Assembly: GCA_015698045.1 (NCBI GenBank)
Contig: BLAL01000229.1
Location: 124,001-188,000 of the forward strand
DNA length: 64,000 nt
Reading direction: 5' to 3'
Source: Rhizophagus clarus
Lineage: Eukaryota; Glomeromycota; Glomeromycetes; Glomerales; Glomeraceae
The notes below the pieces were generated by a model. It was not told the origin of the DNA and ran no database searches. It saw only the letters and a list, made by a program, of their open reading frames with translations. Shown piece by piece: positions 11,524 to 23,460 of the stretch. The stretch's first letter is position 1; each line of letters starts with the position of its first letter. A program made the translations under genes and the position numbers.

Positions 11524-13964
11524 ATGGATTTGCCTTTCGAACTTAAGCTTCTCAAAAGAGGTAGACCAAAAGATGACGTATAGCAACATTATTTAGAAGG
11601 GGAACGTAATTCACAGGGACACGCGAGTGCTGTATGCACTTATTGTAATTTAAAATACAGCAGGGGCGAAACTTCTCTTCTTAAAGGTCACCTTGCTAAC
11701 CACTGTATGAAAGCTCCAGGAAATGTTATACAAATGTATCAACATAACTTTGAAGAAAACGCCAAAAAAAAATGAAAATTAATGGCCAATTAACATTAAA
11801 TGAATTTCATGATAAAGATCAGCCACTTCCAAAAGGAAAATCTGATAGAATCGATAAAGCGCTAATGAGATTTTTTATCTGTTGTGATGTATCATTTCGA
11901 ATAGTCGAATCACCATTTTTTCTGGATTTTCTTCAAGAATTAAATTCGGTATATAACCCTCCTTCTCGTGATATTTTGACAAATCGTTTATTTGAAGAAG
12001 AATTAGGATATATTAATTCCAAGGTTTTAAGAGAATTGGAAGCCACAAAAAATTTAACCTTAGGTATTTAAAATTTTGTTTGTTCTCGTTTTTAATATAC
12101 TTTTTTAATAAATTTTTTTTATTAGCTTTGGACGGGTGGTCCTTTCTGAATCATCTTTCAATATGGAATTTTACAATCTTGACGCCAACAAATAAAGAAT
12201 ATATTTATCAACTTTTAGATTTATCTAGTAATTCCCATACAGGTGAATTCATCGCAGAAAAAATAGAAGATATTCTAATTCGTGTTGGTGTTGAAAAATT
12301 TTCCGCTATAGTAAGCGATAATGGTTATAATGTGCGAAAAGCACGTGGAATTATTCAAAGCAAGCATCTATACATTGAAGATGTTCGGTGTATTTCACAT
12401 TGTGTAAACTTAATATCTTGCGATATTATAAAACATCCGTTTGCTGAAAATCTACTAAAAAAAATCAATATATTGGCAAATTTTTTTCGAAACAATGCAA
12501 TGGCAGGTATGAATTCCCAGATATTAACAATTTTTTTTTAGTTTAACTTACTCTAATTACTATTTAACTAGGAGCTAAGCTTTATGAACTTATAAAATCA
12601 ATGAATGTTAAAGGCGGTAGAATTGTCCCCTTTTGCAAGACCAGGTGGACTACAGCATTTCAAAGTATTTCAGATATTATAAGGCTAAAAGCTGTTCTCG
12701 AAGAAGTATGTAAAAAGTTACAATTTTAATTACTATTATATATATATCACTTATTCTTTAATCTTTATTACAGTTAGCCAGTAACTATTCAAACATTTTA
12801 TCAAATGAAAAAATCAAACCAATTATTCGTTCATGGAACTTTTTCAATGACTTGAAGGTTCTCGCATTTATTTTAAAACCCCTTTGTGATATTATACTAT
12901 TATTAGAAAGAAGTTCAGCTAACTTAAGTGACTGTTATCTTGGAATGGCTTGTATCGCAGCTTCCATGAAAAAATTACCAAGAACCTTTAATCAGGAATT
13001 CAAAAATCATTGTATTTCAATGATTAATAAAAGACTTGAAGAGTTTGATGATGACAATTATTTACTAGCATTTTTTTTACATCCTTGCTTTCGTTAGTAT
13101 ATTAATTATTTTAATTATTCAATTTTATTATAAAATATTTAAATAATACTAATTAAATATAATTAATTAAGTACTTGCTTAAAATATAGTGTTTGGCAAA
13201 GAATAGTGATAATTGCTGGAAAAGTAGCTAAAAACACAGGAATGGACTTAGAATGCTCTCGCATACTTTGTTCACAACTTTTAATGTATAAAAATAATGA
13301 AAGACCTTTTAACCAACCTTATTCTAATGGAATTGATGATCCAATCAAATGGTGGACAAGTATGGAACTAGAACCACCCTATCTTCAATCACTCGCATTA
13401 CGATTATTTTCTATTTGCCCGAACTCTGCATCATGCGAACGGGATTTTTCTATGTGTGGCTGGATATGTAATAAAAGACAGCTTCGGCTTGGAGTTAAAC
13501 GTTTAGAGTCAATAGCAAAGATAATATCGTATTATCGATCAAACGCACATTCAGAATTCAGATTTTATGGAAAAGGTACGAAGAAAGAGTTAGTAAAATT
13601 AAGCAATAGTGAAATAAATGCTATTGTTAATGATAGTTTAGCAGAACTCGAACTTGAAGAAGAAGACGATAATGTAGAGATCATCAAGGAAATACAAGTT
13701 CAAAGAATAACTGACGGACATCCTATTCCAAATAACCAAGTTGTAGTATTAATCGAAAATACTATAAATGTATTGCATCAAAACATTATTAATGGTTTGG
13801 ATAAGGATTTTTTGGAAAATGATAATAATTTAATCGAGGATAATTTGAATAATAACAATAACGAAAACAATAATTGCGACAATGAAAATGATAAAGAAGA
13901 ATCTGGAAGAGGGATTATAAACTATAATGTAGAAGATTTGGCAAAAGAATTTGTTGATAAATGA
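11524..13964 (+). pseudogene. hAT-superfamily transposase (BED zinc finger, DUF659, hATC), decayed
   Basis: Exons are about 11524-12063, 12126-12506, 12572-12705, 12774-13092 and 13190-13964. Order of parts: a BED finger (CTYC and HLANHC near residues 38-61), the RNase H-like core with LALDGW and SDNGYNV, GGRIVPFCKTRW, FFLHPCF, and the C-terminal dimerisation block SASCERDFSMCGW. The Asp of DGW, the Asp of SDN and the Glu of CER match the three catalytic acidic residues of hAT enzymes. The tail is acidic and Asn-rich. Lesions: TAG at 11581-11583 where BED fingers have the conserved Trp (TGG to TAG); a one-base slip in the A run at 11764-11772; and an exon 5/6 junction that does not keep phase with the only donor seen (GTTAGT at 13093). 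Confidence 0.85.
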
Positions 13965-13974
13965 CAATATATTT

Positions 13975-14600
13975 TTTTTTTTTGGCAATTTTTTCTTACT
14001 TTGTAGGCAATTTTTTTTGGATAATTTTGTCCAAATTTCATACTTTGTAATTTTTTTAGGTATTTTTTTTTGGACAATTTTGTCCAAATTTCGTACTTTT
14101 ATAATTTTTTAGCGATTTGTCTATTTTTTTTTTACTTTTTTTTTAAACAATTTTGTCCAAATTTCGTACTTTGTAATTTTTTTTTGGACAGTTTTGTTCA
14201 AACTTTGTACTTTTTAGATTTTTTTTTCACATTATTTTGTCCAATCTTTATAATTTTTTAGCGATTTGTCTATTTTTTTTTACTTTTTTTTTGGACAATT
14301 TTGTCCAAATTTCGTACTTTTATAATTTTTTAGCGATTTGTCTATTTTTTTTTTACTTTTTTTTGGACAATTTTGTCCAAATTTTGTATTTTTATAATTT
14401 TTTAGTGATTTGTCTATTTTTTTTTACTTTTTTTTTGAACAATTTTTTCCAAATTTTGTACTTTTATAATTTTTTAGCGATTTGTCTATTTTTTTTTTAC
14501 TTTTTTTGGACAATTTTGTCCAAATTTCATACTTTTATAATTTTTTAGCGATTTGTCTATTTTTTTTTTACTTTTTTTTTGGACAATTTTGTCCACTTAT
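13975..14600 (+). repeat. Dyad-repeat cluster 3, ~72-bp tandem unit
   Basis: About ten copies of GGACAATTTTGTCC or variants, in the same orientation as cluster 1. From 14230 on the unit is regular: dyad, then aaatttcgtacttttataat, ttttagcgatttgtct and a long T run. It starts right after the transposase stop. Confidence 0.8.
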
Positions 14601-14719
14601 GGATGATTTTGTTTATTTTTTTCACTAAATAAATAAGAATTTTTGCTTTAAATAAAACATTAACTAATTATTTTTATTTAAATTTACATATTCATTTATT
14701 TACAATATCAATTTTGAAT

Positions 14720-15085
14720 ACATCAGTTTTTCATTTCGACAATTTTAACAATTCGACAATTCTAAAAATTTTGACATGTCAAAATTAATTTCGTACAGTT
14801 TGTACATTTCGACAATTTTGTCAATTCGACAATTCTAAAAATTTTAACATGTCGAAATTAATTTCGTACAGTTTGTATATTTCGACAATTTCGTCAATTT
14901 GATAATTCTAAAAATTTTGACATGTCGAAATTAATTTCGTATAGTTTGTACATTTCGACAATTTCATCAATTCGATATGTCAAAATTATTTTGACAATTC
15001 TGACTATTTCGACATTTCAATAATTTCTACATGTCAAAATTATTTCGGTATTTCAGCATTTCGACAGATTTTAATTTCGACATTT
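14720..15085. repeat. gtcgaaa/tcgac-rich tandem repeat
   Basis: Four or five copies of a ~75-bp unit with tttcgacaattttgtcaatt, aaaaattttgacatgtcgaa and ttaatttcgtacagtttgt. Similar words lie near the left end of the element at 7720-7830, so these may be subterminal transposase sites. Confidence 0.65.
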
Positions 15086-15126
15086 CGGCATTGACCTTTA
15101 CTATTTCAGCTGGTAACTTTAGTATG

Positions 15127-15390
15127 AGCTGAGCCAAGCCAAGCCATGATTAGATTGGCTTGGTGGCTCACAAGTCAGCTTGAAAAAGCTTGAGTTAGGT
15201 ATTAGGCTTGGCTTGATAAACTCAAGCTGGCAGTGGGTTTGGCTTGAAAAGCTCAAGTCAGCTCATAAGTCAGATCAAATTTAGCAATTTTTTACTGTTA
15301 ACGCTATAATGAATTATTCGGTATAAAGGCAGGGTTATGTGACTTGCCGATCTAATCAGATAATCTGAATATCTGATCTTTTTTTAATCA
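15127..15390 (-). repeat. Inverted AAGCC block and gttaacgc/gatcggcaag segment
   Basis: This is the reverse complement, at about 90% identity by eye, of 5640-6050. It includes tgagccaagccaagccat, gataaactcaagctggcagt, gttaacgctataatgaatta and gacttgccgatctaatcaga. The left copy holds about 175 extra bases of hairpins at 5706-5880. Confidence 0.75.
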
Positions 15391-15399
15391 TTTATCAGT

Positions 15400-16270
15400 T
15401 TATTTTTGTAGTGTTGCCAGAGAAAAGCATGACCGGACTTTTGGAATTAAGGTAAGAAAGGGGTTGGGGGAGATGTTTCGTTATTTTTTTTTAATTAATT
15501 AAGTATTAACTTTTTTTTACTTTTGTAGTGTTGCCAGACGAAAAGCATGATCAGACTTTTGGAATTAAGGTAAGGGAGGGTTGGGTGAGGTGTTTTGTTA
15601 TTTTTTTTTAATTAATTAAGTATTAACTTTTATTTTACTTTTTGTGGTGTTGCTGAACGAAAAGCATGACCGAACTTTTGGAATTAAGATAAGGGAGGGT
15701 GGGAAAGTGTTTTTCGGTGTTTTTTTAACTAATTAATTAATTTTTTTTTTTATTTTTTGTAGTGTTGCCAGACGAAAGGCATGACCAGACTTTTGGAATT
15801 AAGGTAAGGAAGGCTGGGGAAAGTGTTTTTCAGTATTTTTTTTTAACTAATTAATTGTTTTTTTTATTTTTTGTAGTGTTGTCAGACGAAAAGCATGACT
15901 GAATTTTTGGAATTAAGGTAAAGGAGGGTTGGGAAAGGTGTTTTGTTGCTTTTTTTTAATTAATTAAGTGTTAACTTTTTTTACTTTTTGTAGTGTTGCC
16001 AGATGAAAAGCATGACCAGACTTTTGAAATTAAGGTAAGGGAGGGTGGGGGAAGTGTTTTTCGGTATTTTTTTTAACTAATTAATATTTTTTTTTTATTT
16101 TTTGTAGTATTACCAGATAAAAAGTACGACCAGACTTTTGAAATTAAGGTAAGGAAGGGTGGAGAAAATGTTTTTTGGTATTTTTTTTTAACTAATTAAT
16201 TATTTTTTTTTATTTTTTGTAGTGTTACCAGACGTAAATATGACCAGACTTTTGGAATTAGGGTATTAAA
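15400..16270 (+). repeat. Mini-exon array A: eight ~110-bp units with splice-site-like borders
   Basis: Each unit has a T-rich stretch ending tttttgtag, a 39-41-base core (TGTTGCCAGACGAAAAGC... ending GGAATTAAG), then gtaagg(gagg) and an attaatta spacer. Cores start near 15409, 15528, 15648, 15762, 15876, 15992, 16107 and 16220. In one unit the acceptor and donor are mutated, in another the core is one or two bases shorter. A 41-base core is not a multiple of three and has no shared open frame, so it does not look like coding sequence. Confidence 0.8.
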
Positions 16271-16958
16271 AACTGAAAAAGAATAATAAAAATAAATAAA
16301 TTTGGTATAAAATACTGAAAAAAGGTAAAAAAATAAATAAAATAAAATAAATTTTAGTAAATACTGAGTATTTTAATTTACCGAAATTAGTATTTTTTAA
16401 AAATAAATTCACATATATCTATTATAAACTTTACGCAAACCTGTATGTGAATTATATTAGTATTATTCAGAGTTCTGCCAGAACCATTTATTCTAGCGTT
16501 TTTCTTGCAAACTTATATATAAAAAATGCCAGAACCATTTGTTCTAGCATTTTTTTTTTTGATAAAAATGCTGAGACCATTATTTTGGCATTTTTTTGTG
16601 ATTTTATATATAAAAAACTCCAGAACCAATAGTTCCAGCTTTTTTTTTTTGCTATTTTATATAAGTTTCAGCAACTTGATATATAAAAAAATGCTAAAAC
16701 TATTAGTTCAGGTGTTTTTTTTTGTAACTTTACATATAAAAACGCCTAGTTTCAGCTTTTTTTTTTTGATAATAAAGCTTGAGCCAGCTTGAGCCAGCTC
16801 AAGCTCAACTTGGCTTGAGCTAGAATTTTTTATGGCTCATCTTGGCTTGAATGAGTTGAGCCAAGATTTTTTGTGGCTTGACTAATTTTGGCTTAAGCCA
16901 GAATTTTTTTTTTAAAGCCAAGCCAAGCCAGACTTGAGCCAGCTCATGCGGAGCTTTA
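16271..16958. repeat. Hairpin cluster and terminal AAGCC block of the hAT element
   Basis: From 16271 to about 16445 the sequence is AT-rich. About 16470-16760 holds four or five short hairpins of the form tgccagaaccatttgttcta followed by gcatttttt. About 16765-16945 holds repeated gagccagcttgagcc words and leads into the terminal repeat. The same order occurs at 5706-6098. Confidence 0.65.
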
Positions 16959-16966
16959 CCTATATA

Positions 16967-19545
16967 TTATAAGAAAATATTTAAAATGAAAAATTAGTTA
17001 ATATGTGCATTTAAATAACATTTGTTAATATACATAGAATAAATAATGAATGTGAGAAGGGAAGTAAGAGCAATATAGTTAATGTTAAGATATAAATAAA
17101 AATGAGGTAAAATAAACAATAGTTAGTATTCACTCATCTTTAAAGAAGTTTGTCAAAATCGATATGGTACACAATTCATTTCTGATCACAGAAAATTAAA
17201 ATACGGCTATATTCGTTGAGAAATTTTATTTATCACGTTACGAATTAGCTAATTCTACAAAATATGTACATTGATCAATCGATCAATCAATCAACGCAAC
17301 TATAAGATGGCATGACCACTACATTTCACCACTAACAATGGCGGTAATTAGTTCTCACTTCTTTTGTCTTTGAAGTATCCATTATTAGATAGTATATAAT
17401 TCAACATATGGTTTTACAAAAAAAAGTCCGCCCTTGATGTGAAAGGTACTTAAAAACCACTTTTTCTCCTGATTAATGAGACTCTAAGTCAGAGGAGGCT
17501 GGCCTATCAGATACAAGTACCCTACAACTTCATTCCTAGATAGTCAAAAATCTCGGGCGATTTCAGACCACAGCGTACTACATGAAAAAAATAAAAAAAC
17601 TATATGCATGATTATGATATTTCACCCTTCAGTTCAACTCTCATCAGAAAAATATATACTTACTATTACTTGCCATACATAATACCATTAGCCCCACTAT
17701 AAAAATACTGATATCACTTTGATTAATTTTTATCAGAAATTGAGTTTTCTGATTACTGAAAGTGGAAGTAATTTAAAAATACCATCATGTTAATTTTTCT
17801 TAGACAAATTTTATTAGGAATGAAGATCAGGTTGAAATTTTACTTTCCTCTAATGAAGTTCATCAAAATTGGTATATAAATATAAATATTTGTTTCTAAT
17901 TGCTAAAAATGAAATAAAGTTATGTTGTTAGAAGTGACATGTAATTAGTGACAAATAGTATTTTACTAAAAAATGGGGACATCTAAAGCAAAGCAGTTTT
18001 GGCTAGTATTATGATATAAAGAAACTATATATGTGACAAGTTTTCACTACTTGAAAAAGTGGACGAGTGTGATACGACAGACAAATATTTTTCTGCCAAA
18101 TGGGAAAACAAAGAACCAGAAGGGCATGAAAGATCAGTACAAATTACAAATATTTGCTTATCATTTTAATGAAATTTATCTTTTCTTATATTCAATAGCT
18201 AGCAAATGCAAATGTAATTTTTAAAGTCACATAGTAAAATGAAAAAATCGTTACAAATATTTGAATGCCACTTAAAAGAAAATATAAATATAAAAATACC
18301 ACCTCAATCAAATGTAAGGAGCAAAAGAAGCATTAAAATCATCAAAATAATATACGTTCTAAACGTAGAGAACATCCCTTTGATAGTCCAGAAGATATGA
18401 AGGGAAGGCTTAGCATTAATGATGAGATAGGAGGATATTTGAAATATACATATACACATATATATATATGTAACGTAAGGTAGCGTAATGTAATGTAGCA
18501 TAGCGTAAGCATAAGCTATACTTTAAAGCTGTGTGAATTTTTTGCATCAAAGTACTAAAGTATTATAATGTAACGTAATGATAGAGATAGTAGTAGAGGT
18601 TTTACGAAAAAAAATAGTGAAAGGTTAGTAGTAAATAACAGATTCTGTAACTGTCTCTAGAACAAAATCAGAATATTCTCATTTCTGATTGTTGAATGTG
18701 AGAGTAAAAGTTAGAAAAAGTTTACTATGAAAATAATTAAAATAATTAAAGTCATAACTCGTACAAGTAACTTACATATCGGTATGTTAACTATTGAAGG
18801 AATTATATCACACTAACCATTAGTTCCAGACACCATATGAGTGCAAGGCATTAGCAGATTTGTTATGGGTGGTTCTATCCAACAGTAAATGGTGATATAA
18901 TAAGAAAAATAGATAAAAAATAGGTAATGCAATCGTAAAATGTCAAAAAAAAAATTTGCGAATAGGCAAAACAGAAAAAAAGTAATATTGTTATAAGTAA
19001 ACAAAAATTGTGCTTATATCAAACAGAGATCTGACCAATCAGACTAAAATTGATGATTAAATCGTAACTATTTTTGCACTATGACATAAATTTACAAGAT
19101 ATTTGTATGATGTAAACTTACCGTAATATACAAATTTTTCCATGGTATACCAATTTTTTATATCATATTAGCGAATTTTCTTATAATGATGCCAAACCCT
19201 ACAAAAGTGAGTGGACTGTATTTATCACTATATTTATCAATAGCAGACATTATTTTGGAGAGAAAATGAACCATATTTGTTTGAAATTGACATTAATTGA
19301 TATCAGTTTAATAATACTGTAAAAAAGTTTTATTTATATTTTATTTTTTTTGCCGTATACTTTTCTTAATTTTCTCATACTTTCCTTCGATTGTTCATCT
19401 GAACTACTTTGATAGCTAAATGTCCCTTCATAATCCTCCTCTTCTTCTCGGCTGGGGCAAACTTGACTGCGTGGCTTATACAAATACAGTGAAAGCAAGT
19501 ATATCTTTTGAAATTACAGGCCACTTCGATATAGTCATAGCCATA
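16967..19545. other. Gene-free stretch
   Basis: No supported gene is seen. It has a short gatcaatc repeat near 17275, a TA-rich and gtaacgta-rich patch at 18440-18510, and at 19130-19220 a fragment resembling the right end of the TA-flanked element at 48920-50166. A possible minus-strand exon at about 19340-19480 reads as a Glu/Ser-rich tail in one frame, but competing frames are also open and I cannot choose between them. Confidence 0.4.
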
Positions 19546-20099
19546 ACTAGGGTTGGAAATTGTACTAGCACTGGTCAAAATCAATTCTATCAGGTATATA
19601 TCGGAAACTTATATATCGGTGGCTAATCAGATAAATATCGGGTATTTTTACATATTGGGTACCTGATTTATTACACTTCAAAATATGCCTAATTACCAAG
19701 ACCCCGATATCTAAACTATTGGTCACCGATATGTTATTTAATATATATCAGGCACAGTTCTATCTTACACATATCGGGTACCCGATATGTGATATAAATT
19801 TTAATACGTTAGATTTCATATTATATAACGTATTAAGAAATTTTTTAGAGTTTACTTTCTTTATAGATTTTTCTTTTTAGAAATTTTTAATTCGTTTAAT
19901 GTAGTTAAAAAATTTTTATTGTCTTATTTGTTGAATGCATTATCAAGTTTATAAATTTTTTGTAAAGTGTTTAAAAGTATAATTATTATTGTTAATATTT
20001 TTATTTTATTACGTATTTTATTACAATAAATTAATAAAAAAGTTACAGTCATTTATAATACAATTTTAAGAAAAGTTTGCTCAAACTTTTCTTAATCGT

Positions 20100-20690
20100 G
20101 ATCACGTTAAGATCAAGAGGAACAAGGGAAACTGCAACCTAAAATAAATAAAAGAAACGTTAAAACTGTTTCTTTAATATTCAAAAAATATCCCTCCTTC
20201 CCTCCTTACATTTCAAGTCTGGAGTCCAGCAATCTGAAAAAAATAAAGAAAGAAATGTTAGTAATGTTTCTTTAACATTAAAAAAAAATCACCACCCTTT
20301 CCAACTTACATTCACAAGTCCAGTTCGTCCAAGAAGACCGGCAACCTAAAAAAAATAAAGAAAGAAACATTAGTAACATTTCTTTAATATTAAAAAAAAA
20401 TCCCCCGCCCTTTCTAATTTACATTCCAAGTCTAGTTCGTCCAAGAAGGCCGGCAACTTAAAAAAAATAAAGAAAGAAACGTTAGTAATATTTCTTTAAT
20501 ATTAAAAAAAAATCACCACCCTTTCCAACTTACATTTCCCAAGTCCGGTTCGTCCAAGAAGGCTGGCAATCTAAAAAAAATAAAAAAACATTAGTAACGT
20601 TTCTTTAATATTAAAAAAAAATTCCCCCACCCTTTCTAACTTACATTCCAAGTCCGGGAGTCCAGCAACCTAAAAAAAAATAAAAAAAAA
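20100..20690 (-). repeat. Mini-exon array B: five or six ~110-bp units
   Basis: On the minus strand each unit reads tttttttag, a ~36-base core (GTTGCCGGTCTTCTTGG... ending in GAAT), then GTAAGT and a G-rich stretch. Units are separated by hairpins of the type gaaacgttagtaacgtttc. Cores lie near 20205-20235, 20310-20345, 20420-20455, 20535-20570 and 20640-20670. The core resembles that of array A (shared TTGCC, GACGAA, CTGGACTT and GAAT order). Confidence 0.75.
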
Positions 20691-21158
20691 ATCATGGTTT
20701 AAAAAACCGTAAAAATAGATTGATCATGATAATCAATGATCGTTAAAGTAAATTAAAATGCCGATGTAAATGCCAAAAGGTTTCAGCAGTTTAGCAAAAA
20801 TGAGTTTGATCATGTATTTTGAAAATGTGAAAGATTATTTTAAGATTTTATATTGTAAATTGATAGATTAATTAATACTTTAATAAAAAAAAATGAATGT
20901 TTAAATAAAAGCAATTTATTATAATAAGCTTTAATTACTTATAATTGAATTCGAATTTTTTAATTTCAAATTATAAAATAGTAAAAATATTAAAATAATA
21001 ATTAGATGACTATATAAAATATATATATATTTAATAAAAAATAATAATAATAAAAGATAATAACAAATAAAAAATAAAAATAATAAAAATATAAAAATAA
21101 AAATAAAAAAATACAAAATAAAAAAAAAATAAAAATAAAAAAATATAATTTACGGATT

Positions 21159-21747
21159 CTAAGGCCGCCGATGCGCAGTGTTTTTACGCCGCCTACGACT
21201 GTGGTGGTTCCCTAAGAAATATATATAAATTTAGAACTTAAATAACTTAAATATAAATTAAAAAAATTCTTAATAATTACCAGGTCTGTCCCAAAACCTT
21301 GTGCGGAACTGCCTATAATATTTTTCTCCTTCCCAGGACCACCTTCCATTTTGCGCACCATTCCTCCATTCATAGAAATTCTAAAAATGTTAATACTATT
21401 AATTTTTTATTTTTTTTTTTATGATTTATTATTATTTTACTAACATTAAAATTCCTGACCAAGTTTCTCCACTTTCTTTCTACCTGTTGGCCAGTGAACC
21501 TCACGCAGAACTGTCTCTGAATTCTTCGAGCTAGGCTCTCCCAGAATTCAGAGCGGTCCCTCTCGGGTATGTCATGGTAGTAGTTATTCCTTCTCCTTTA
21601 CATTATTTATTTAATTTTTAGATCAGGAAACGTAAGAGAAAAAAAAACTAGAATATGATCAAAGTTATTTATTAGTTTTCATTTAATTTTTTACCTCCTA
21701 TATCTTATTAAATATTCAGTTATTGCATCAGTCCAATTTGCGGGCAT
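21159..21747 (-). CDS. Myb/SANT-like (MADF-like) DNA-binding protein, four exons, 118 aa
   Basis: Minus-strand exons 21695-21747, 21445-21595, 21281-21380 and 21159-21211 join in phase with GT-AG introns. The product is 118 aa with no internal stop. It starts MPANWTDAITEYLIRYR, continues ERDRSEFWESLARRIQRQF and QQVERKWRNLVRNF, then EGEKYYRQFRTRFWDRP, and ends in a basic tail (HHSRRRRKNTAHRRP). Spaced Trp residues in three helices and the basic tail fit the Myb/SANT-like and MADF families that are expanded in Rhizophagus. The exons are clearly richer in G+C than the surrounding DNA. It lies inside the CACTG element, so it may be cargo or a surviving element gene. The product is presumably nuclear. 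I give no specific target. Confidence 0.75.
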
Positions 21748-23460
21748 TTTAAGAAAAAGAATATATAATAATAAAAAATAACGGCAACAAATTTTAAGAA
21801 AAAGAATATATAATAAAAATAACAACAACAAATTTATTGTAAGAAAAAAAAAAGATGAAACTTCTTTTTATAAACAATTTTTTATCACCTTGTATTATTA
21901 TATTAATTACCCTTCAAGAACATTTACGTAAATTGTTCTAATTTTTCAAATATGTCATGATTGTTATGATCTGTCTTCTTTATATTAATTATAATACAGA
22001 TACGAATCTACAATACAATCAATCACAATGAACAAGTTAAACTCGACCTAAAGTCAATTGTTATGATTGTGATTCCAAAATATCAAGATAAAGGTCTTCT
22101 TTTTAATTATATATCAAATTTAAAAAAGGTAAAATCTAATAATACAGATACGTAAATAAATAGTGTTTTTTTATTTTGGTTTATAATAAGCTTTTGCCAA
22201 TTATAGACTACAAATAAAATAATTACAGATCTACAATACATTACACAAAGATCTTGAGCGAACGAGTTAAACTCGAGTTGAATTCGAGTTCAACTTGAGT
22301 TCAAAGCGAACAATTTAAATTCAAAATAAAATATCCAAGATTAACAAAAAAGTTGGTAACGTTATAATGAAATCAGTAGTAAAACTTAATTTAATCATCT
22401 TTAATTAGGTATAAAAATTCTGATAAATTTAATAAAATCAGTGATTTTTTAATAATTTTATCAACTCAAGTTAAGCACGAATAGTGAATAATCAAGTTTG
22501 TGCTTCTTCGCTAATATTGACTTATGCATTCGATAGGTGACCGATTTTGTGGCTGATGTGGCTGAATATAATATTACCCAAATAACCAATAAAAATTGAT
22601 AATTTTGTTGATCATGTGATTGCATGATCATGATTTAATTATTTATTTATTGTATTTTTTTTTTTTTTTTTCAAAAACTTTTTCTCTCTCTCTCAAATTT
22701 TTACTTTATTGTTTTGTCTAAAAAATAAAGATAAAGGTATATTTTTTGTTGAAATTTATTATGTTATTCTTAACACTCTTATTAATATATTTTTCCAATG
22801 TATTTCTTTTCACTAACGTCTTAAACAATGTTCTACTATCGAGTTTTTTACTTTATTGGTTTTTCTAAAAAATAAATACAAAGATACATTTTTTGTTGAA
22901 ATTTCTTTTCCATCCTGTTAACACTCTTACTAATATTTTTTTCTAATGTGTTTCCTCCTACTAACGTTCCTACTAACAATGTTCTACTGTTAAACATTTT
23001 TTATTCCTTACTTTTACTAACACTTCTACTAACATCAACACTAACATTAATACTTATACTTTATATTTTTTTTTATTGACGTTCCTTTTCTACTTCTACT
23101 AACTTTTATACTAACATTAATACTAACACTTTCTAATGTAAAAATTTTTTTATTAACGTTCCTTTTCTTTTGCTAATACTTCTACTAATATTCATACTAA
23201 CACTTTTATTACTAACATTTTACTTTCTTTCAAATTAAATAGATATAATGAAATGAAAACAAGCAAATAAGTGAACATTAATTGTAAATTTGTGTAAAGA
23301 GTAGTGAATTTTTTTTATAATATTTTTTATATAATATTTTTTTTTTATTATCGATTGAAAATATAAATAAAAACTTTCAGTAATTACAATTAAATGAATT
23401 AAATTACTTTTAAATTACAATTGTATTTAAATTATAAATCTACTACTATTAATGCCCCAT
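21748..23460. other. Non-coding interior of the CACTG element
   Basis: AT-rich. About 22262-22310 has overlapping palindromic aactcgagtt-like words. About 22620-23260 is T-rich with repeated actaacattaa and ctaacgttcc words. No gene is seen. Confidence 0.5.

Larger units (their letters stand above)
7669..16958 (+). mobile_element. Large two-gene hAT element (9.3 kb) with TIRs and 8-bp target duplication
   Basis: The left end TAAAGCTCCACATGAGCT (7669 on) and the inverted right end (to 16958) match at 17 of 18 bases. Flanks are CTTATATA (7661-7668) and CCTATATA (16959-16966), an 8-bp target duplication with one C/T difference, as hAT elements make. Inside, left to right: gtcgaaa-type subterminal words, an unrecognised four-exon gene, a hAT transposase gene, and three dyad-repeat clusters. 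The right part has more gtcgaaa words, an inverted AAGCC-type block, an eight-unit mini-exon array, hairpins and a direct AAGCC block. The right 1.8 kb is partly foldback, so some of it may be a nested insertion. Confidence 0.8.

Noticed and set aside
14070-14548. Phe/Leu-rich frames resembling membrane proteins
   Set aside because: They are generated by the T-rich cluster 3 repeat and have no start context or homology.
15400-16270. Array A as a real coding multi-exon gene
   Set aside because: The 41-base cores are not multiples of three, give different frames on joining and contain stops, and no start or terminal exon is seen.
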